NCBI GenBank assembly: GCA_963727235.1
Contig: CAVSFZ010000020.1
Coordinates: 1 to 64,000, forward strand
Source: CAVPTL01 sp963727235
GTDB lineage: Bacteria; Actinomycetota; Thermoleophilia; Gaiellales; JAICJC01
Direction of reading: 5' to 3'
DNA length: 64,000 bases
A model generated the notes under the pieces. The model was not told the origin of the DNA. It searched no databases and saw only the letters and a list, made by a program, of their open reading frames with translations. This document shows, piece by piece, positions 16,203 through 25,652 of this stretch; the first letter of the stretch is position 1; the number at the start of each line of letters is the position of its first letter. The position numbers were made by a program, and so were the translations under genes.

Positions 16203-17210
16203 TCATGGCTGGCGCTGATAGCGGCTCGCACGGTATTCGTCGACCCATCGTCGGGAGCTCCGCCACTGGCCTCGGTCGTCCCGCTGTGCGCGGAGCCGGC
16301 CACGCTCCGCCGCCGTCCTCAGGGCGCGCGCACTGAGCCGCTCATCCGCCAAGGCAGCGAGTGGCACGAGCCGAGCTGGTCCGGCCACGGCCGGAACGAT
16401 GAACCGCATGAGGGTGTCGGTAACCGCCCGGGCGAGAAACTCCCCCAAGGGCCCAGGATCACCACGATCGGCATCGCGAAGACGCTGGAGATATCTGGTG
16501 CGCTCGCCCTTGCGGATGATCGCCGGGGGATAACCGAGCCGAATCAGCAAGAGGTTCGTCAACAAGCGTCCCGCTCGCCCATTGCCATCCAGGAACGGGT
16601 GGATCCGTTCAAAGCTCGCGTGCAGTTCGGCGATCGCTTCGAGAAGCGGGCCGGCGGCTGTGCGCAACCGGGAAGCAGCGCCCACCCAGTCGGTCATCAG
16701 CGCGGGAACTTCCGGCCAGTCGGCTGGTTGCATACCCCCAGGGAACGGCCTGATCCCATGCTGACGAAAAGCACCCGGTCCTTCCTCCCGGCCGGCATCC
16801 GGGTGCGGAGCGACGTCCCAGACCCCGGTCATCACCAGACGGTGAATGTGCCTAACCTCAGTGATGCTGATCAACTCGCCCGTCGTCCACTCGCCCGGAT
16901 CGAGCCCTTGCTGGTACACCCATTCAGCTGCGTCTGCGTAGCCACGAACTTCCATATATTCGGCTAAGCGTTTATTGCCGACGGCGCGACCCTCAGACAG
17001 CAGCAGCTCGACTTCGCGGAGGACAAGAGTGTTGCCCTCGATGGCGGTTGAGTTATGAGCCTCCTGGAACCAGATATCGCCCCAGATGTCCTCCGCTTCC
17101 GCAGGGGAGGGGAGGCCACCCAGTCGCGTGCGGAGTTCGTGAACCCCGTCGGTCAGCTGGCGGTAGATGTCATCGCGGCTGCGACGGCCCCTGCTCGGTT
17201 TGGCTGGCAT
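16203..17210 (-). CDS. Fic-domain AMP-transferase with internal inhibitory motif
   Basis: 335 residues. The catalytic motif HPFLDGNGRAGR (HxFx[D/E]GNGRxxR) is complete, with FERI ahead of it. Residues around 55 give NSTAIEGN, the class II inhibitory helix ([S/T]xxxE[G/N]) whose glutamate blocks ATP until released. The C-terminal 90 residues look like a winged-helix segment, as in many Fic proteins of this group. Such proteins transfer AMP from ATP to hydroxyls on target proteins; targets are unknown, and some are toxin-like. ATG 17210 is used; a TTG six bases upstream is also in frame. No antitoxin gene is adjacent, which fits self-inhibition. Confidence 0.92.
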   Translation of the reverse strand: MPAKPSRGRRSRDDIYRQLTDGVHELRTRLGGLPSPAEAEDIWGDIWFQEAHNSTAIEGNTLVLREVELLLSEGRAVGNKRLAEYMEVRGYADAAEWVYQQGLDPGEWTTGELISITEVRHIHRLVMTGVWDVAPHPDAGREEGPGAFRQHGIRPFPGGMQPADWPEVPALMTDWVGAASRLRTAAGPLLEAIAELHASFERIHPFLDGNGRAGRLLTNLLLIRLGYPPAIIRKGERTRYLQRLRDADRGDPGPLGEFLARAVTDTLMRFIVPAVAGPARLVPLAALADERLSARALRTAAERGRLRAQRDDRGQWRSSRRWVDEYRASRYQRQP

Positions 17211-17214
17211 GTCC

Positions 17215-17228
17215 AAAGGATATCCTTT
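17215..17228. promoter_or_regulatory. 14-bp perfect palindrome upstream of the Fic gene
   Basis: AAAGGATATCCTTT lies four bases before the Fic start codon and overlaps the likely ribosome binding site (AAAGGA on the minus strand). It could be an operator for autoregulation through the winged-helix part of the Fic protein, or a chance palindrome. Confidence 0.45.
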
Positions 17229-17611
17229 TTGCGTCGGTCATGGTGAATAAATGCGCACGACGCAAACTAAGGGTACCTGATCGAAAGTGGCGTCGCACAT
17301 CCCTCAGAAATAGGCACGACGCAACTTCTTCGAACGAGCTGGCTTGCGCCTCGAAAGTCAGCCACGAACTCGGCACCCAGCACACACTCTCAAACCCGCC
17401 CCGGACGGAATAGGCACCCATCGGCCGGATTCTTGGGAGGGCTGAAAGCGACCGACGCCATACCGCGACAACCGACCGTCCTTTCTCGTGGCGGCGCCCA
17501 CCCGGCTCGTTGTGAACCCACGTTGCGGGTTTTCTCAAGGCGTCGGTTCGTGAGGTCGATGAGGGTCGGGATAGTCATGATGCGTGTGTCACTTTCCAAA
17601 TTGTCTGAACG
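17229..17611. other. Intergenic region between fic and the c-di-GMP enzyme
   Basis: These 380 bases separate two divergent genes and should hold both promoters. The tract nearest fic is comparatively AT-rich. A 122-codon frame on the minus strand has no domain-like content. GACGCAA-type words recur near 17260 and 17330 but form no clear repeat. Confidence 0.45.
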
Positions 17612-19654
17612 GTGCTGCCCGTGGTGAGGGGGCGGCGTCGCACACCTCGTGGTTGGATCGAGCGAGCGTTCTCGTCGGTGGGCTCTCGTTTCTTGCCTGG
17701 TCGGGCGGGGAACGGGGCTCGGCTTGTGCGGATTCTCGACTTGTTCGAGGACCACGTGTATGCGGGGGAGGTCATGCGTGACGGGCACTACGTCCACCAC
17801 GACTCCGGGACGAGTGCCGCGAGCGTTCTTGGCGGCCCTCTGCCGGATGGTGTCGAGATCGGCGAGTATTGGGAATCTCGCATCGTCTCGGACGATCGCG
17901 CGGCGTACGAGGAGTTCAATCGCCGGTTGCTGGCCGGCGAGGACGCGGATGTGACGTATCGGATCGTGGGCGCGGACGGCGCGACGAGATGGTTTCGCGA
18001 TCGCGCTCGCCCACGCTTGCGCCCGAAACACGATGGCGGGGTGTTGATCGACGGCATCCTTTCCGACGTCACGGTGCGCGAGGAGGCCGCGGCGCGACTG
18101 GCGGAGGCGAACAACCGCTTCACGAGTCTCCTCGACGTGGTGGGTGCGCACGTGTACCTCGCCTTCGCCCACCCTGACGGGACCCTCGAGGAGCTGTTCC
18201 AGGGCCCGGGTGGAGATCGGCTTCTGGGTGGGGCAGAGCCGGATCCGGACATGGTGAACTGGGATTCGGCTGTGCATCCCGACGACCGTGCTGCGTATGA
18301 CGAGTTCAATCAAGCCCTCGCGAAGGGTTGCGATAGCGAGGTCTTGTACCGTCTGATCGGCGCCGATGGCGTGACGCGGTGGGTCCACGACCGTGGCGCG
18401 TGTCGCCCGGTTCCCAGCGGCGGATACGAAGTCAGCGGGATTGTGTCGGACGTGACCGATCGCCGTCGTCTGGAGGACGACCTGCGCCGCAGTGTCGAGG
18501 CGATGCAACAAACTCATCGTGAACTCGAACGTGCGCGTGCCGAGGCCGAGCTGCGCGCGGCCACCGACGACCTCACCGGCACATCCAACCGCCGGCATTT
18601 CCTGCAGACCGCCGGTGAATGGCTGGAGGCCGACACCACCCGCTGCGGCCTCTTGCTGCTCGACGCCGACCACTTCAAGCAGATCAACGACAGGCACGGG
18701 CACACCATCGGGGACGCGGTTCTCGTCCAGCTCGCCGGTCGCTTGCGATCAGCGCTCGACCCCAGCGATTGTTTGGCCCGCTGGGGCGGCGAGGAGTTCG
18801 CAGTGATGCTTCACGACTGCGCCTCCGAGCATGAACTCCTCCAACGAGCCGAGCGCCTGCGAAGGGCTGTGGGCGACGCGCCCATCATCGACACACCGCT
18901 GCGCCTCACGCTCACAATTTCAATCGGCGCGTGTCTCGCCTCGTCCGAGGACGACGTCGACACTCTCCTCGACTATGCGGACAGGTGCTTGTACGCCGCA
19001 AAGCACCAGGGCAGAAACCGAGCCTCGCTGCGCCCGGGTGTCGCTCCCCCCATACCAGCAGAGCAGGAGCATCCCGAGACGATCAAAATGGCACGCGCGC
19101 TGGCACTCGCTGCAGACTTGCATGGAGGCATCACCGACCGGCACGCCGAGGAGGTCGCGACACTCGCAGCCGCCACCGCTGAGAGGCTCGGTCTGTCACC
19201 CTCGCTTGTCCATCGATGCCGCCTAGCCGGCTGGCTGCACGACATCGGGAAACTCGCGGTGCCCGAACACACCCTCACCAAACCAGCACCGCTGACCGAC
19301 TCCGAGTGGGGCAACCTGCGCATCCACCCTGAGATTGGGGCCGCCCTCGTTGCTCGTATCGACGCCCTCGCAGACATCGCCCCGGCCATCCTCCACCACC
19401 ACGAACGCTACGACGGCGGCGGGTACCCTCACGGCCTGTCGGGCACCGACATACCGATCGAAGCACGCATCATCGCAGCCGCCGACGCCTATGCCGCCAT
19501 GACCACGCAACGATCGTACTCACCAGCTCGCTCGGCCCAGGACGCCGCCGGCGAACTCCGCGCCCAGGCCGGATCGCAACTCGATCCAGGGGTAGTCCAC
19601 GCACTCCTTGCAGCGCTTGTACAACGGGACGATGCCCCCGGTCTCGCCGCGTAA
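17612..19654 (+). CDS. PAS-PAS-GGDEF-HD-GYP bifunctional c-di-GMP enzyme
   Basis: 680 residues. Two PAS-like sensor domains occupy about 45-160 and 165-290; each ends with a V(A)xR/H-type PAC strand and GI(L/V)SDVT. A coiled linker (DDLRRSVEAMQQTHRELERA) leads to a GGDEF domain with RWGGEEFAVML, DHFKQINDRHGHTIGD and LDYADRCLYAAK, so diguanylate cyclase activity is expected. The HD-GYP domain has HDIGKLAVPEH, ILHHHERYDGGGYPHGLSG and ADAYAAMTT, with all metal and GYP residues, so phosphodiesterase activity is expected too. One protein can thus make and break c-di-GMP depending on what the PAS domains sense. There are no membrane segments; it is cytosolic. The start may be downstream of 17612. 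Confidence 0.93.
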   Translation: MLPVVRGRRRTPRGWIERAFSSVGSRFLPGRAGNGARLVRILDLFEDHVYAGEVMRDGHYVHHDSGTSAASVLGGPLPDGVEIGEYWESRIVSDDRAAYEEFNRRLLAGEDADVTYRIVGADGATRWFRDRARPRLRPKHDGGVLIDGILSDVTVREEAAARLAEANNRFTSLLDVVGAHVYLAFAHPDGTLEELFQGPGGDRLLGGAEPDPDMVNWDSAVHPDDRAAYDEFNQALAKGCDSEVLYRLIGADGVTRWVHDRGACRPVPSGGYEVSGIVSDVTDRRRLEDDLRRSVEAMQQTHRELERARAEAELRAATDDLTGTSNRRHFLQTAGEWLEADTTRCGLLLLDADHFKQINDRHGHTIGDAVLVQLAGRLRSALDPSDCLARWGGEEFAVMLHDCASEHELLQRAERLRRAVGDAPIIDTPLRLTLTISIGACLASSEDDVDTLLDYADRCLYAAKHQGRNRASLRPGVAPPIPAEQEHPETIKMARALALAADLHGGITDRHAEEVATLAAATAERLGLSPSLVHRCRLAGWLHDIGKLAVPEHTLTKPAPLTDSEWGNLRIHPEIGAALVARIDALADIAPAILHHHERYDGGGYPHGLSGTDIPIEARIIAAADAYAAMTTQRSYSPARSAQDAAGELRAQAGSQLDPGVVHALLAALVQRDDAPGLAA

Positions 19655-19689
19655 CAACCACGTCCACCGCGACGGCGCAATGACGCTGT

Positions 19690-20634
19690 TCAGATTGGTG
19701 TCGGTGCCGGCGCCGGCTCGTACGTCACGACCGTGGTCGCGAGCAGGTCTTGCAGCGCGCGTCGCCGGTCGTCTACGAGTACTGGCAAGAATCCGAGGAA
19801 GATCAATGCGATGGCCACAGCGCCGCCGATTAGGCGGACTATCGAACGGCCCATGCCCGGCGGAGCACCGTCGGCATCGGTGAGCTTGAGTCGTAACAGT
19901 CGCATGCCTGGTGTTTGGCCCGCGGCTGTCCAAAACGACACGAAGTAGGTGGCCACCACGAGCGTCCAGCCGACACCGGCGAGGCCGTCGGTGAGCAGGT
20001 TCGACGGGTTCCAGCCGGCGAGCTGTGCGACCAGTATGAACATCCCACAGCCGATCAGGAATCCGAAGTGCACGATCGTGCTGTCAACCAGAAAGGCGGC
20101 TGCACGGGAACTGAGGCCCGCGTATGGCACCGCAGCAGCGCCGTCGGGTGGCGTCGGCGGTCGGGGCGGTCGTCGCAGCCAGCGGCGTGGGGGTCTCTCG
20201 AGAACTCTGTCGAGGTGGTGGGCGCCGGCTGCCATGTTGTCGACCAGCGTTGTTGTTTGGCGTGCCAGGCCGGCGCGCACGGCATCTTCAATGACGCGTT
20301 GGAGTTCGGGGTTTCGCAGCAGCCGGTCGGTCAGCTCGAGAGTCAGCCGGCTATCCAGCGCATCCACCAGGAGTCGCTCGACAGCTGGACTCTCGAGCAC
20401 CTGGTTGACGAGCTGCTCGGTGCGCTCGTCCTCGGCAGCATTCGCGACCATGACTTCCAGATGGCCGCTGGCAAGTGTCTCCGCCACGATTCGTTCGACG
20501 ACGCGACGCTCGATGAGCGATCGCGTGACCGCCTCGGGCAGCGGGGTCGCCAAGACCGCGTCTATTGCCCGTGCCGCTTCGGCCTCCAAACGGTTACCCG
20601 CAGACGCCGTGACACTCTCGACGCGTGACCGCAT
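19690..20634 (-). CDS. RDD-family membrane protein with long helical N-terminus
   Basis: 314 residues. The N-terminal 150 are helical and charged, with repeated short blocks (TPLPEAVTRSLIERRVVERI, ESPAVERLLVDALDSRLTL, NPELQRVIEDAVRAGL). The C-terminal half is an RDD domain: GLSSRAAAFLVDSTIVHFGF, GQTPGMRLLRLKLTDADG and DDRRRALQDLLATTVV, with three to four membrane helices. RDD proteins are poorly understood; some act in ion exchange or stress response. The ATG at 20634 has GGAGG seven bases upstream, and the open frame further upstream lacks conserved content. It is convergent with the c-di-GMP gene. Confidence 0.85.
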   Translation of the reverse strand: MRSRVESVTASAGNRLEAEAARAIDAVLATPLPEAVTRSLIERRVVERIVAETLASGHLEVMVANAAEDERTEQLVNQVLESPAVERLLVDALDSRLTLELTDRLLRNPELQRVIEDAVRAGLARQTTTLVDNMAAGAHHLDRVLERPPRRWLRRPPRPPTPPDGAAAVPYAGLSSRAAAFLVDSTIVHFGFLIGCGMFILVAQLAGWNPSNLLTDGLAGVGWTLVVATYFVSFWTAAGQTPGMRLLRLKLTDADGAPPGMGRSIVRLIGGAVAIALIFLGFLPVLVDDRRRALQDLLATTVVTYEPAPAPTPI

Positions 20635-20934
20635 CGTGTCCTCCCCACCCGGTGACCCCGTGCCGACACGTGTTCGGGTCACGGCCATCCGGGCGGGCGT
20701 GGCGCCGAGCCGACCGATTCTTGCGACCAGCCCACCCGCAGCACTCCGCCGGTTCCTTGACGTCCCCACGAAACGCAGCTTCCCAGACAGTCACACCAAA
20801 CGCAATCCGAGCTTACGTCGGCCGCTACCTACCGAGCCGTGTCGGGCGCTCCCGCCCGCCGACCGTAGGCGACTGCCCTACACACAACCGGCTGCCTCGA
20901 CCGGGCGCATCCGGATTGGGTAACGTTTGCGCTG

Positions 20935-21156
20935 ATGGCCCGGCTCTGTGACGTCCCAGGGTGTGAGAATAAGGCCGCAAGGTCGGTGGACTTCGTAGGA
21001 ACACCGCGGCCGCCGGCCAGCGCTGCCCCGAGACACAGGATCGTGTGGCTCTGCCTTCCACACCAGCACGAGTACGAGCAGCAGCGACTCGATCTCACCA
21101 CCCTCCCCCCCGACGTACGCTTGGATCGCGGTGAATCCTCCAGGGGCACGTCATGA
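20935..21156 (+). CDS. Small Cys/His-rich protein, unknown
   Basis: 73 residues with a possible zinc site: CDVPGC near the start and CLPHQHEY near residue 40 could supply two cysteines plus a cysteine and histidines. There are no membrane segments. The ribosome binding site is weak, and the gene is isolated, downstream of the divergent RDD gene. It may be a small metal-binding regulator or a spurious frame. Confidence 0.45.
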   Translation: MARLCDVPGCENKAARSVDFVGTPRPPASAAPRHRIVWLCLPHQHEYEQQRLDLTTLPPDVRLDRGESSRGTS

Positions 21157-21310
21157 CCGATGAGATCGTGGCGGTAGTTCGACATCGGGCTCGTGCGCGA
21201 GCCTCGAGGCTGGCGGGTCTTTGTCTGCGAGTTCGCCAATACTCACTTCTCTGTCAATGGGGAATTCGCGTTGAGATGGGGTTCCCGGCCACTAATCAGG
21301 GCTGAATGTC

Positions 21311-21709
21311 GTGATCAGGAATCGAGATCGCGCTGTATCCGACCCGGTAACCGGTCGGGATTCGCCGGCCAGCATTCGCCTCGCAATTATCGCAGTCTCG
21401 CGAGTGGCGCACTCAGCGTGCGCGACGGTGCTTTTGGGGTGCATAGTCATCGTCTGGTCAGCGGCGCTGAGTGGCCAAGTCGGCCCCACCACCGTCGTCG
21501 CCATTGGTCTGCTGGGCGCCGAGGGGATCCTGGTTTTGCGCGCCGGGGGACGGTGCCCGCTTGACGGCCTCTGGCGCCGACTGGGCGATGACACCCCGCT
21601 GTTCGAACTCTGCCTTGGACAGAAGCTGGCACCGTACACAGTGCCCTTCCTTGGAGTCGTCACCGCGCTCGGCTCGCTCGGCGTGATCGCTCGGGTGCTA
21701 CTAGGTTAA
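21311..21709 (+). CDS. Small integral membrane protein, unknown
   Basis: 132 residues. About residues 25-70 and 105-130 are hydrophobic, giving probably three to four helices (ACATVLLGCIVIVWSAAL, TVVAIGLLGAEGILVL, LGVVTALGSLGVIARVLLG). A conserved-looking cytosolic loop, RCPLDGLWRRLGDDTPLFEL, sits between them and resembles a loop in a family of uncharacterised actinobacterial membrane proteins. The first 20 residues may be an over-call of the start. There are no partner genes. Confidence 0.65.
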   Translation: MIRNRDRAVSDPVTGRDSPASIRLAIIAVSRVAHSACATVLLGCIVIVWSAALSGQVGPTTVVAIGLLGAEGILVLRAGGRCPLDGLWRRLGDDTPLFELCLGQKLAPYTVPFLGVVTALGSLGVIARVLLG

Positions 21710-22008
21710 GCACAGCCCGTCCCGACCGCGTCTCCGTCGAACCCAGTGGCCACCACGACGACGTCACGGAGACTCAGGGCCGAGATATCGGGGCCATGAG
21801 ATCACCCAAGAACTGGCTAAGTGTTGTCCGGCAGGTCGAGCGAGCTCTCTCCATTGCCGGCCGCCCCCGCCGCCGCTAGTGCCGCCATGGTGCCTGGCGA
21901 GCCTTGCGTCGCCTCCCTCAGGTGAGTCTCTCTCAATCCCTCTGACTGGCGATCGACCCGAGGGTGCCGGGGAGGGCTACCCTAAGGCACCCGACCAGGA
22001 GGTCAATC
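21710..22008. other. Intergenic region, nothing recognised
   Basis: About 300 bases between two small genes. No coding content, hairpin or repeat that I can support. Confidence 0.4.
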
Positions 22009-22203
22009 GTGAAGCTGACCGTCAGCCACGACCGCGAGACGACGGAGCCGAAACTCCACCTCACCATCGACCCACAGGCCCGTACCATGATGTCGGCGCA
22101 CTTGAGTCTGCCTTATCTGGGTGCGCTGGCGCTCGCCGTGAGGCGCACCCACGCTGCGGAGCCAGCGGAGCCGAACGGCAGCGCAGTCACGCCGTCCGAA
22201 TAG
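22009..22203 (+). CDS. Short protein of unknown function
   Basis: 64 residues from GTG 22009, chosen because AGGAGG lies six bases upstream; an in-frame ATG at 21964 has no such site. The sequence begins VKLTVSHDRETTEPKLHLTI and is mildly amphipathic, with no signal peptide or metal site. The good ribosome site is the main argument that it is translated. Confidence 0.5.
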   Translation: MKLTVSHDRETTEPKLHLTIDPQARTMMSAHLSLPYLGALALAVRRTHAAEPAEPNGSAVTPSE

Positions 22204-22514
22204 AAACCCCCAGGCACTCCCAAGATGTCAAGCCTCAGCCTCGGTATGGGCCTCGGCGCTGCGCTCTGAGAGCCACTTTCGAGCCGAACCCGCGAGCGCG
22301 CTCGCGTACCACTGAGGACATCATGACCCCGGTGAACTCCGCAGATAGGGCGGTTAGGTGACAATGGTTCTGTATGGCATCAATTTTCTGGGTGGTATTT
22401 CTGTTATGCGGGGTTGCACGGACGCCGGGTCAGGGCGGCGCCTGATTCGGGGCGGTCGATGTGAGTCGATGATCTCTCGTGCCAGAGCTTGCGAGCGTAC
22501 CGAGAGGAATCGGG
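22204..22514. other. Intergenic region upstream of the SulP transporter
   Basis: About 310 bases expected to hold the SulP promoter. No coding content. A short AT-richer patch occurs near 22360-22410, but I could not fix -35 and -10 boxes. Confidence 0.4.
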
Positions 22515-24275
22515 ATGGACGAGCCAAGACGCGTCTCCGAAGATCGGAAGGGTCTCGGCTCGTTGGGTGTGGTTCTGCGATCGCTGCCCGGTGTTGCGAT
22601 GTTGCGGGGCTACCAGCCCGGTTGGCTTCAGAGAGACGTCGTGGCTGGGCTGGCGTTAACGGCGTTGTTGGTGCCGCAAGGGATGGCCTACGCCCAGCTT
22701 GCCGGGATGCCGCCCGTGGCCGGGATCTATGCCACGTTGGTGCCACTCGTTGTGTACGCGTTAGTGGGGCCGTCGCGGATCTTGATCGTTGGTCCAGATA
22801 GCGCCGTCTCTCCACTGGTCGCAGCGGCATTGATCGGTGTGGGAGCTGCCGGGTCGCCGCGGGCTGCGGCGATCGGCAGTCTGCTGGCGATCTTGGTCGG
22901 CGCGGTGTGCGTGGTCGCGGGGGTGTCGCGACTCGGGTTTGTCACAGAGCTGTTCTCGCGTCCGGTCCGCATCGGGTATCTCAACGGACTGGCACTGATC
23001 ATCATCGTGAAGGAACTGCCGGGCCTGATGGGGTTTTCCGTGGATGCCGGAGGGCTCACCGACGAGGTGCGAGCGGTGGGGGCAAACATCAACCACACCG
23101 AGTTTGCCGCAGCGGCGGTCGGCGGAATGTGCCTGCTCGTGCTCCTGGGGCTACGGGCGCGTCAGTCGAGGGTACCGGGCGTGCCGATCGCCGTGGTCAT
23201 CTCAATGATCGCCGTGGTGGCGTTTGACCTCGCAATTCCGGTTGTCGGCAGACTCCCCCAAGGCCTGCCAACACCGTCACTGCCCCTACCCGGCACGGCC
23301 GACATGACCAGCCTGAGCGCCGCGGCCGTCGGGATTGCCCTGGTGGCGTTCGCAGACACGGGCGTGCTGTCTCGCATCTACGCGCACCGACTCAACGAGC
23401 GCGTCGACCAAAACCACGAACTCGCCGCCTTGGGCCTCGCGAACCTCGCCGCCGGCCTGTTCCAGGGCTTTCCGATCAGCAGCAGTGGGTCGCGCACCGC
23501 CGTGGCTGAGACCTCGGGAGCCCGCACCCAGGTGGCGGGGCTGGTGGCGGCACTCGGAATGGCGGTGATCCTGGTCGGCGGCAGCGACATCATCCGAAAC
23601 CTGCCACAGGCAGCGCTTGCAGCGATCGTGATCTCAGCCGCACTCGCCCTCATCGACATCCAAGGAATGGTCGGACTCGCCCGCGCCCGCCTCCCAGAAT
23701 TCGCACTCGCAACGGCCTGCTTCGCCGGAGTGATCCTCGTCGGCGTCCTTCCTGGCATCTTCATCGCGATTACCCTTTCACTGCTGGACTTCGTGCGACG
23801 GGCGTGGCGCCCGCACGATGCCCTACTGGGTCGCGTCGACGCCCGCAAGGGCTACCACGACATCACCCGCAACCCCCAGGCCAAACAGGTTCCAGGACTG
23901 GTCATCTACCGCTTCGATTCCCCGCTGTTCTTCGCCAACGCCGACTACTTCGATCAGCACGTGAACAAGCTGGTCGGTGACGCAGATCCACCAGCGGCGC
24001 GAGTGATCATCTCAGCCGAGCCGATCACCGACATCGACACAACCGCAGCAGAGATGCTCGCAGCCCTCAACGACAAACTGGCCGCGCAGGGTGTCGATCT
24101 CGGCTTCGCCGAACTCAAAGGCCCAGTCCGCGACCGACTCCAACAATACGGACTGCTCGACCAGTTCAACCTCGACCACTTCTACCCAACCCTCGGAGTT
24201 GCCGTTCGACGCTACGTCGAGGACTCGGGAGTCGAATGGACAGACTGGAAAGACGGCGGAAGCGAGCCGTCCTAG
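22515..24275 (+). CDS. SulP-family anion transporter with STAS domain
   Basis: 586 residues. The SulP signature region reads LALTALLVPQGMAYAQLAGM, then PPVAGIYATLVPLVVYALVG and GPSRILIVGPDSAVSPLVAA, followed by ten or more helices. The C-terminal STAS domain starts near 460 (GLVIYRFDSPLFFANADYF) and has DIDTTAAEMLAALNDKLAAQ, the usual serine/threonine-switch region. Relatives carry sulfate, bicarbonate or dicarboxylates; the substrate is not predictable here. ATG 22515 is preceded by GAGAGGA, which decides it against an upstream in-frame ATG at 22479. It stands alone. Confidence 0.93.
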   Translation: MDEPRRVSEDRKGLGSLGVVLRSLPGVAMLRGYQPGWLQRDVVAGLALTALLVPQGMAYAQLAGMPPVAGIYATLVPLVVYALVGPSRILIVGPDSAVSPLVAAALIGVGAAGSPRAAAIGSLLAILVGAVCVVAGVSRLGFVTELFSRPVRIGYLNGLALIIIVKELPGLMGFSVDAGGLTDEVRAVGANINHTEFAAAAVGGMCLLVLLGLRARQSRVPGVPIAVVISMIAVVAFDLAIPVVGRLPQGLPTPSLPLPGTADMTSLSAAAVGIALVAFADTGVLSRIYAHRLNERVDQNHELAALGLANLAAGLFQGFPISSSGSRTAVAETSGARTQVAGLVAALGMAVILVGGSDIIRNLPQAALAAIVISAALALIDIQGMVGLARARLPEFALATACFAGVILVGVLPGIFIAITLSLLDFVRRAWRPHDALLGRVDARKGYHDITRNPQAKQVPGLVIYRFDSPLFFANADYFDQHVNKLVGDADPPAARVIISAEPITDIDTTAAEMLAALNDKLAAQGVDLGFAELKGPVRDRLQQYGLLDQFNLDHFYPTLGVAVRRYVEDSGVEWTDWKDGGSEPS

Positions 24276-24297
24276 ATCTGTGAAGCAACTGTCAGGT

Positions 24298-24960
24298 TCA
24301 GATCAGACTTACGGCTTGGTGAAGCCACTCCGAATACGACATCGAGTCGGAAAGGCTCAACTCCAGTCCGTCGGGCGGGTGATCGCCGAACACCAGAGCC
24401 GCTGTGGCGTCGATCGCCCCGGTGAGCGCGTCAGCGTCGCCGGTCGCCTCGAAGCCGAGTGTCCACCACGACTCCCCCTCCTTCAATACTTCGGTGAGTT
24501 CCACCGAGCACACGGCCTCCGCGGCGGCACCCGAGCCGCGAGACGTTGGCCGGCCGTCCGCGATGGAGAACCAAACGATGCGCCTCATCTTCCCCACGCG
24601 CACCCAATCCGAACACTCGTCATCGATCCCGCCGACATGCGGTGTCGGAAAGCTCCACTTCTTCCAAGCCTGAAGCCGGCCCCGCGCACGTCCCGGCAGG
24701 TCGAAGACTCCCCTGTCTCCGCCGGCGACCTTGATGTCCAACAGCGCGCCGCCTCGGATCTTCACAGAGACACCCTCGATTCCTTGGCCCACAAGGTATG
24801 AGTCCTCGCGCGACTCGAATTCCCCAACCAGCGGAGCGAACCACTCGATCATTGATGCCGTCAGCGAACCCGGACAGATCCAACGGACCTCGAGCGTCCG
24901 GGATTCCTCCAAGACCGAACCTTCGATGACCACCGAGGCCTCCTCTGGACAAGACGTCAC
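24298..24960 (-). CDS. Hypothetical protein
   Basis: 220 residues, convergent with the SulP gene. There is no signal peptide or membrane helix. The alternation of strands and acidic loops (EVRWICPGSLTASMIEWFAP, GVSVKIRGGALLDIKVAGG, GESWWTLGFEATGDADALTG) suggests a soluble alpha/beta fold; the general shape resembles CYTH-like proteins, but the EXEXK signature is not found. Codon use and length look genuine. No function is proposed. Confidence 0.65.
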   Translation of the reverse strand: MTSCPEEASVVIEGSVLEESRTLEVRWICPGSLTASMIEWFAPLVGEFESREDSYLVGQGIEGVSVKIRGGALLDIKVAGGDRGVFDLPGRARGRLQAWKKWSFPTPHVGGIDDECSDWVRVGKMRRIVWFSIADGRPTSRGSGAAAEAVCSVELTEVLKEGESWWTLGFEATGDADALTGAIDATAALVFGDHPPDGLELSLSDSMSYSEWLHQAVSLI

Positions 24961-25010
24961 CCGGCTGGCGACAATCCTACAGCCCTTCTCCCCAACCGCC
25001 TACCTGGCAT

Positions 25011-25652
25011 TCAAGTGGGGTTGTGCGCTTCCTGCTGGGCGGCCAGGCTCTCTGCCCGCTGCTTGATTCCGTGGAGCATCTTGCGTTCCATCAGCAGCGA
25101 TCCCGGCTCCATCGGAAGCATGCCGATCTTGGCGGTCAATGACGGCAGCCGGAACCGGTTTCGACTGATCAGTCGCGTGCTCCCTTCTTGTTCGTCGAGG
25201 ATGAAGCTCCACACCCAGTTGCCATCCTCTGAGCGCGTCGCGAGCACGTTCGGAGGATCGACGCGCTCGGTGCGCATGCGGTTCTTCCCGTAGCCGAGGG
25301 TGTCTCCGACCTTGGGGTGCTGGTACTCGGGAAGCACCCGGTTGACGCTGTGCATGTCGAGCTTGAGCAGGTTCTCGATCCAGTCGTAGGTGTATGCGCC
25401 CCCGCGCGGCGCCGGCCCCATTTGGGCAATCCACGGCCAGACCGCGGATGCGGGCGCGTCGATCGTGATCGCCCGGGTGGCGACGCCGTCGGCATCCTCG
25501 AGCAGCTCGTCGCCCGGCAGCCTGGCCCGCGCTTCGACGTCACTGGCGCCCCAGTTCATGATCGGACGGCGCAGCAAACGCTGGTACACGACCGCCGCAG
25601 CGCCAATCGAGCACAGTGCGATACCAAGCTTCGGTGTCTTCTCCACGATCAT
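25011..25652 (-). CDS. SRPBCC-type protein with N-terminal membrane anchor
   Basis: 213 residues. One hydrophobic helix (KLGIALCSIGAAAVVY) at the N-terminus is followed by a Bet v1/SRPBCC-like domain: ATRAITIDAPASAVWPWIAQ, GDTLGYGKNRMRTERVDPPN and WVWSFILDEQEGSTRLISRN. Such folds bind hydrophobic ligands. The start is uncertain: ATG 25652 overlaps the upstream stop (ATGA), but GTG 25646 has the better spacing from GGGGAGG. It is coupled to the gene upstream, so the two probably act together. Confidence 0.75.
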   Translation of the reverse strand: MIVEKTPKLGIALCSIGAAAVVYQRLLRRPIMNWGASDVEARARLPGDELLEDADGVATRAITIDAPASAVWPWIAQMGPAPRGGAYTYDWIENLLKLDMHSVNRVLPEYQHPKVGDTLGYGKNRMRTERVDPPNVLATRSEDGNWVWSFILDEQEGSTRLISRNRFRLPSLTAKIGMLPMEPGSLLMERKMLHGIKQRAESLAAQQEAHNPT

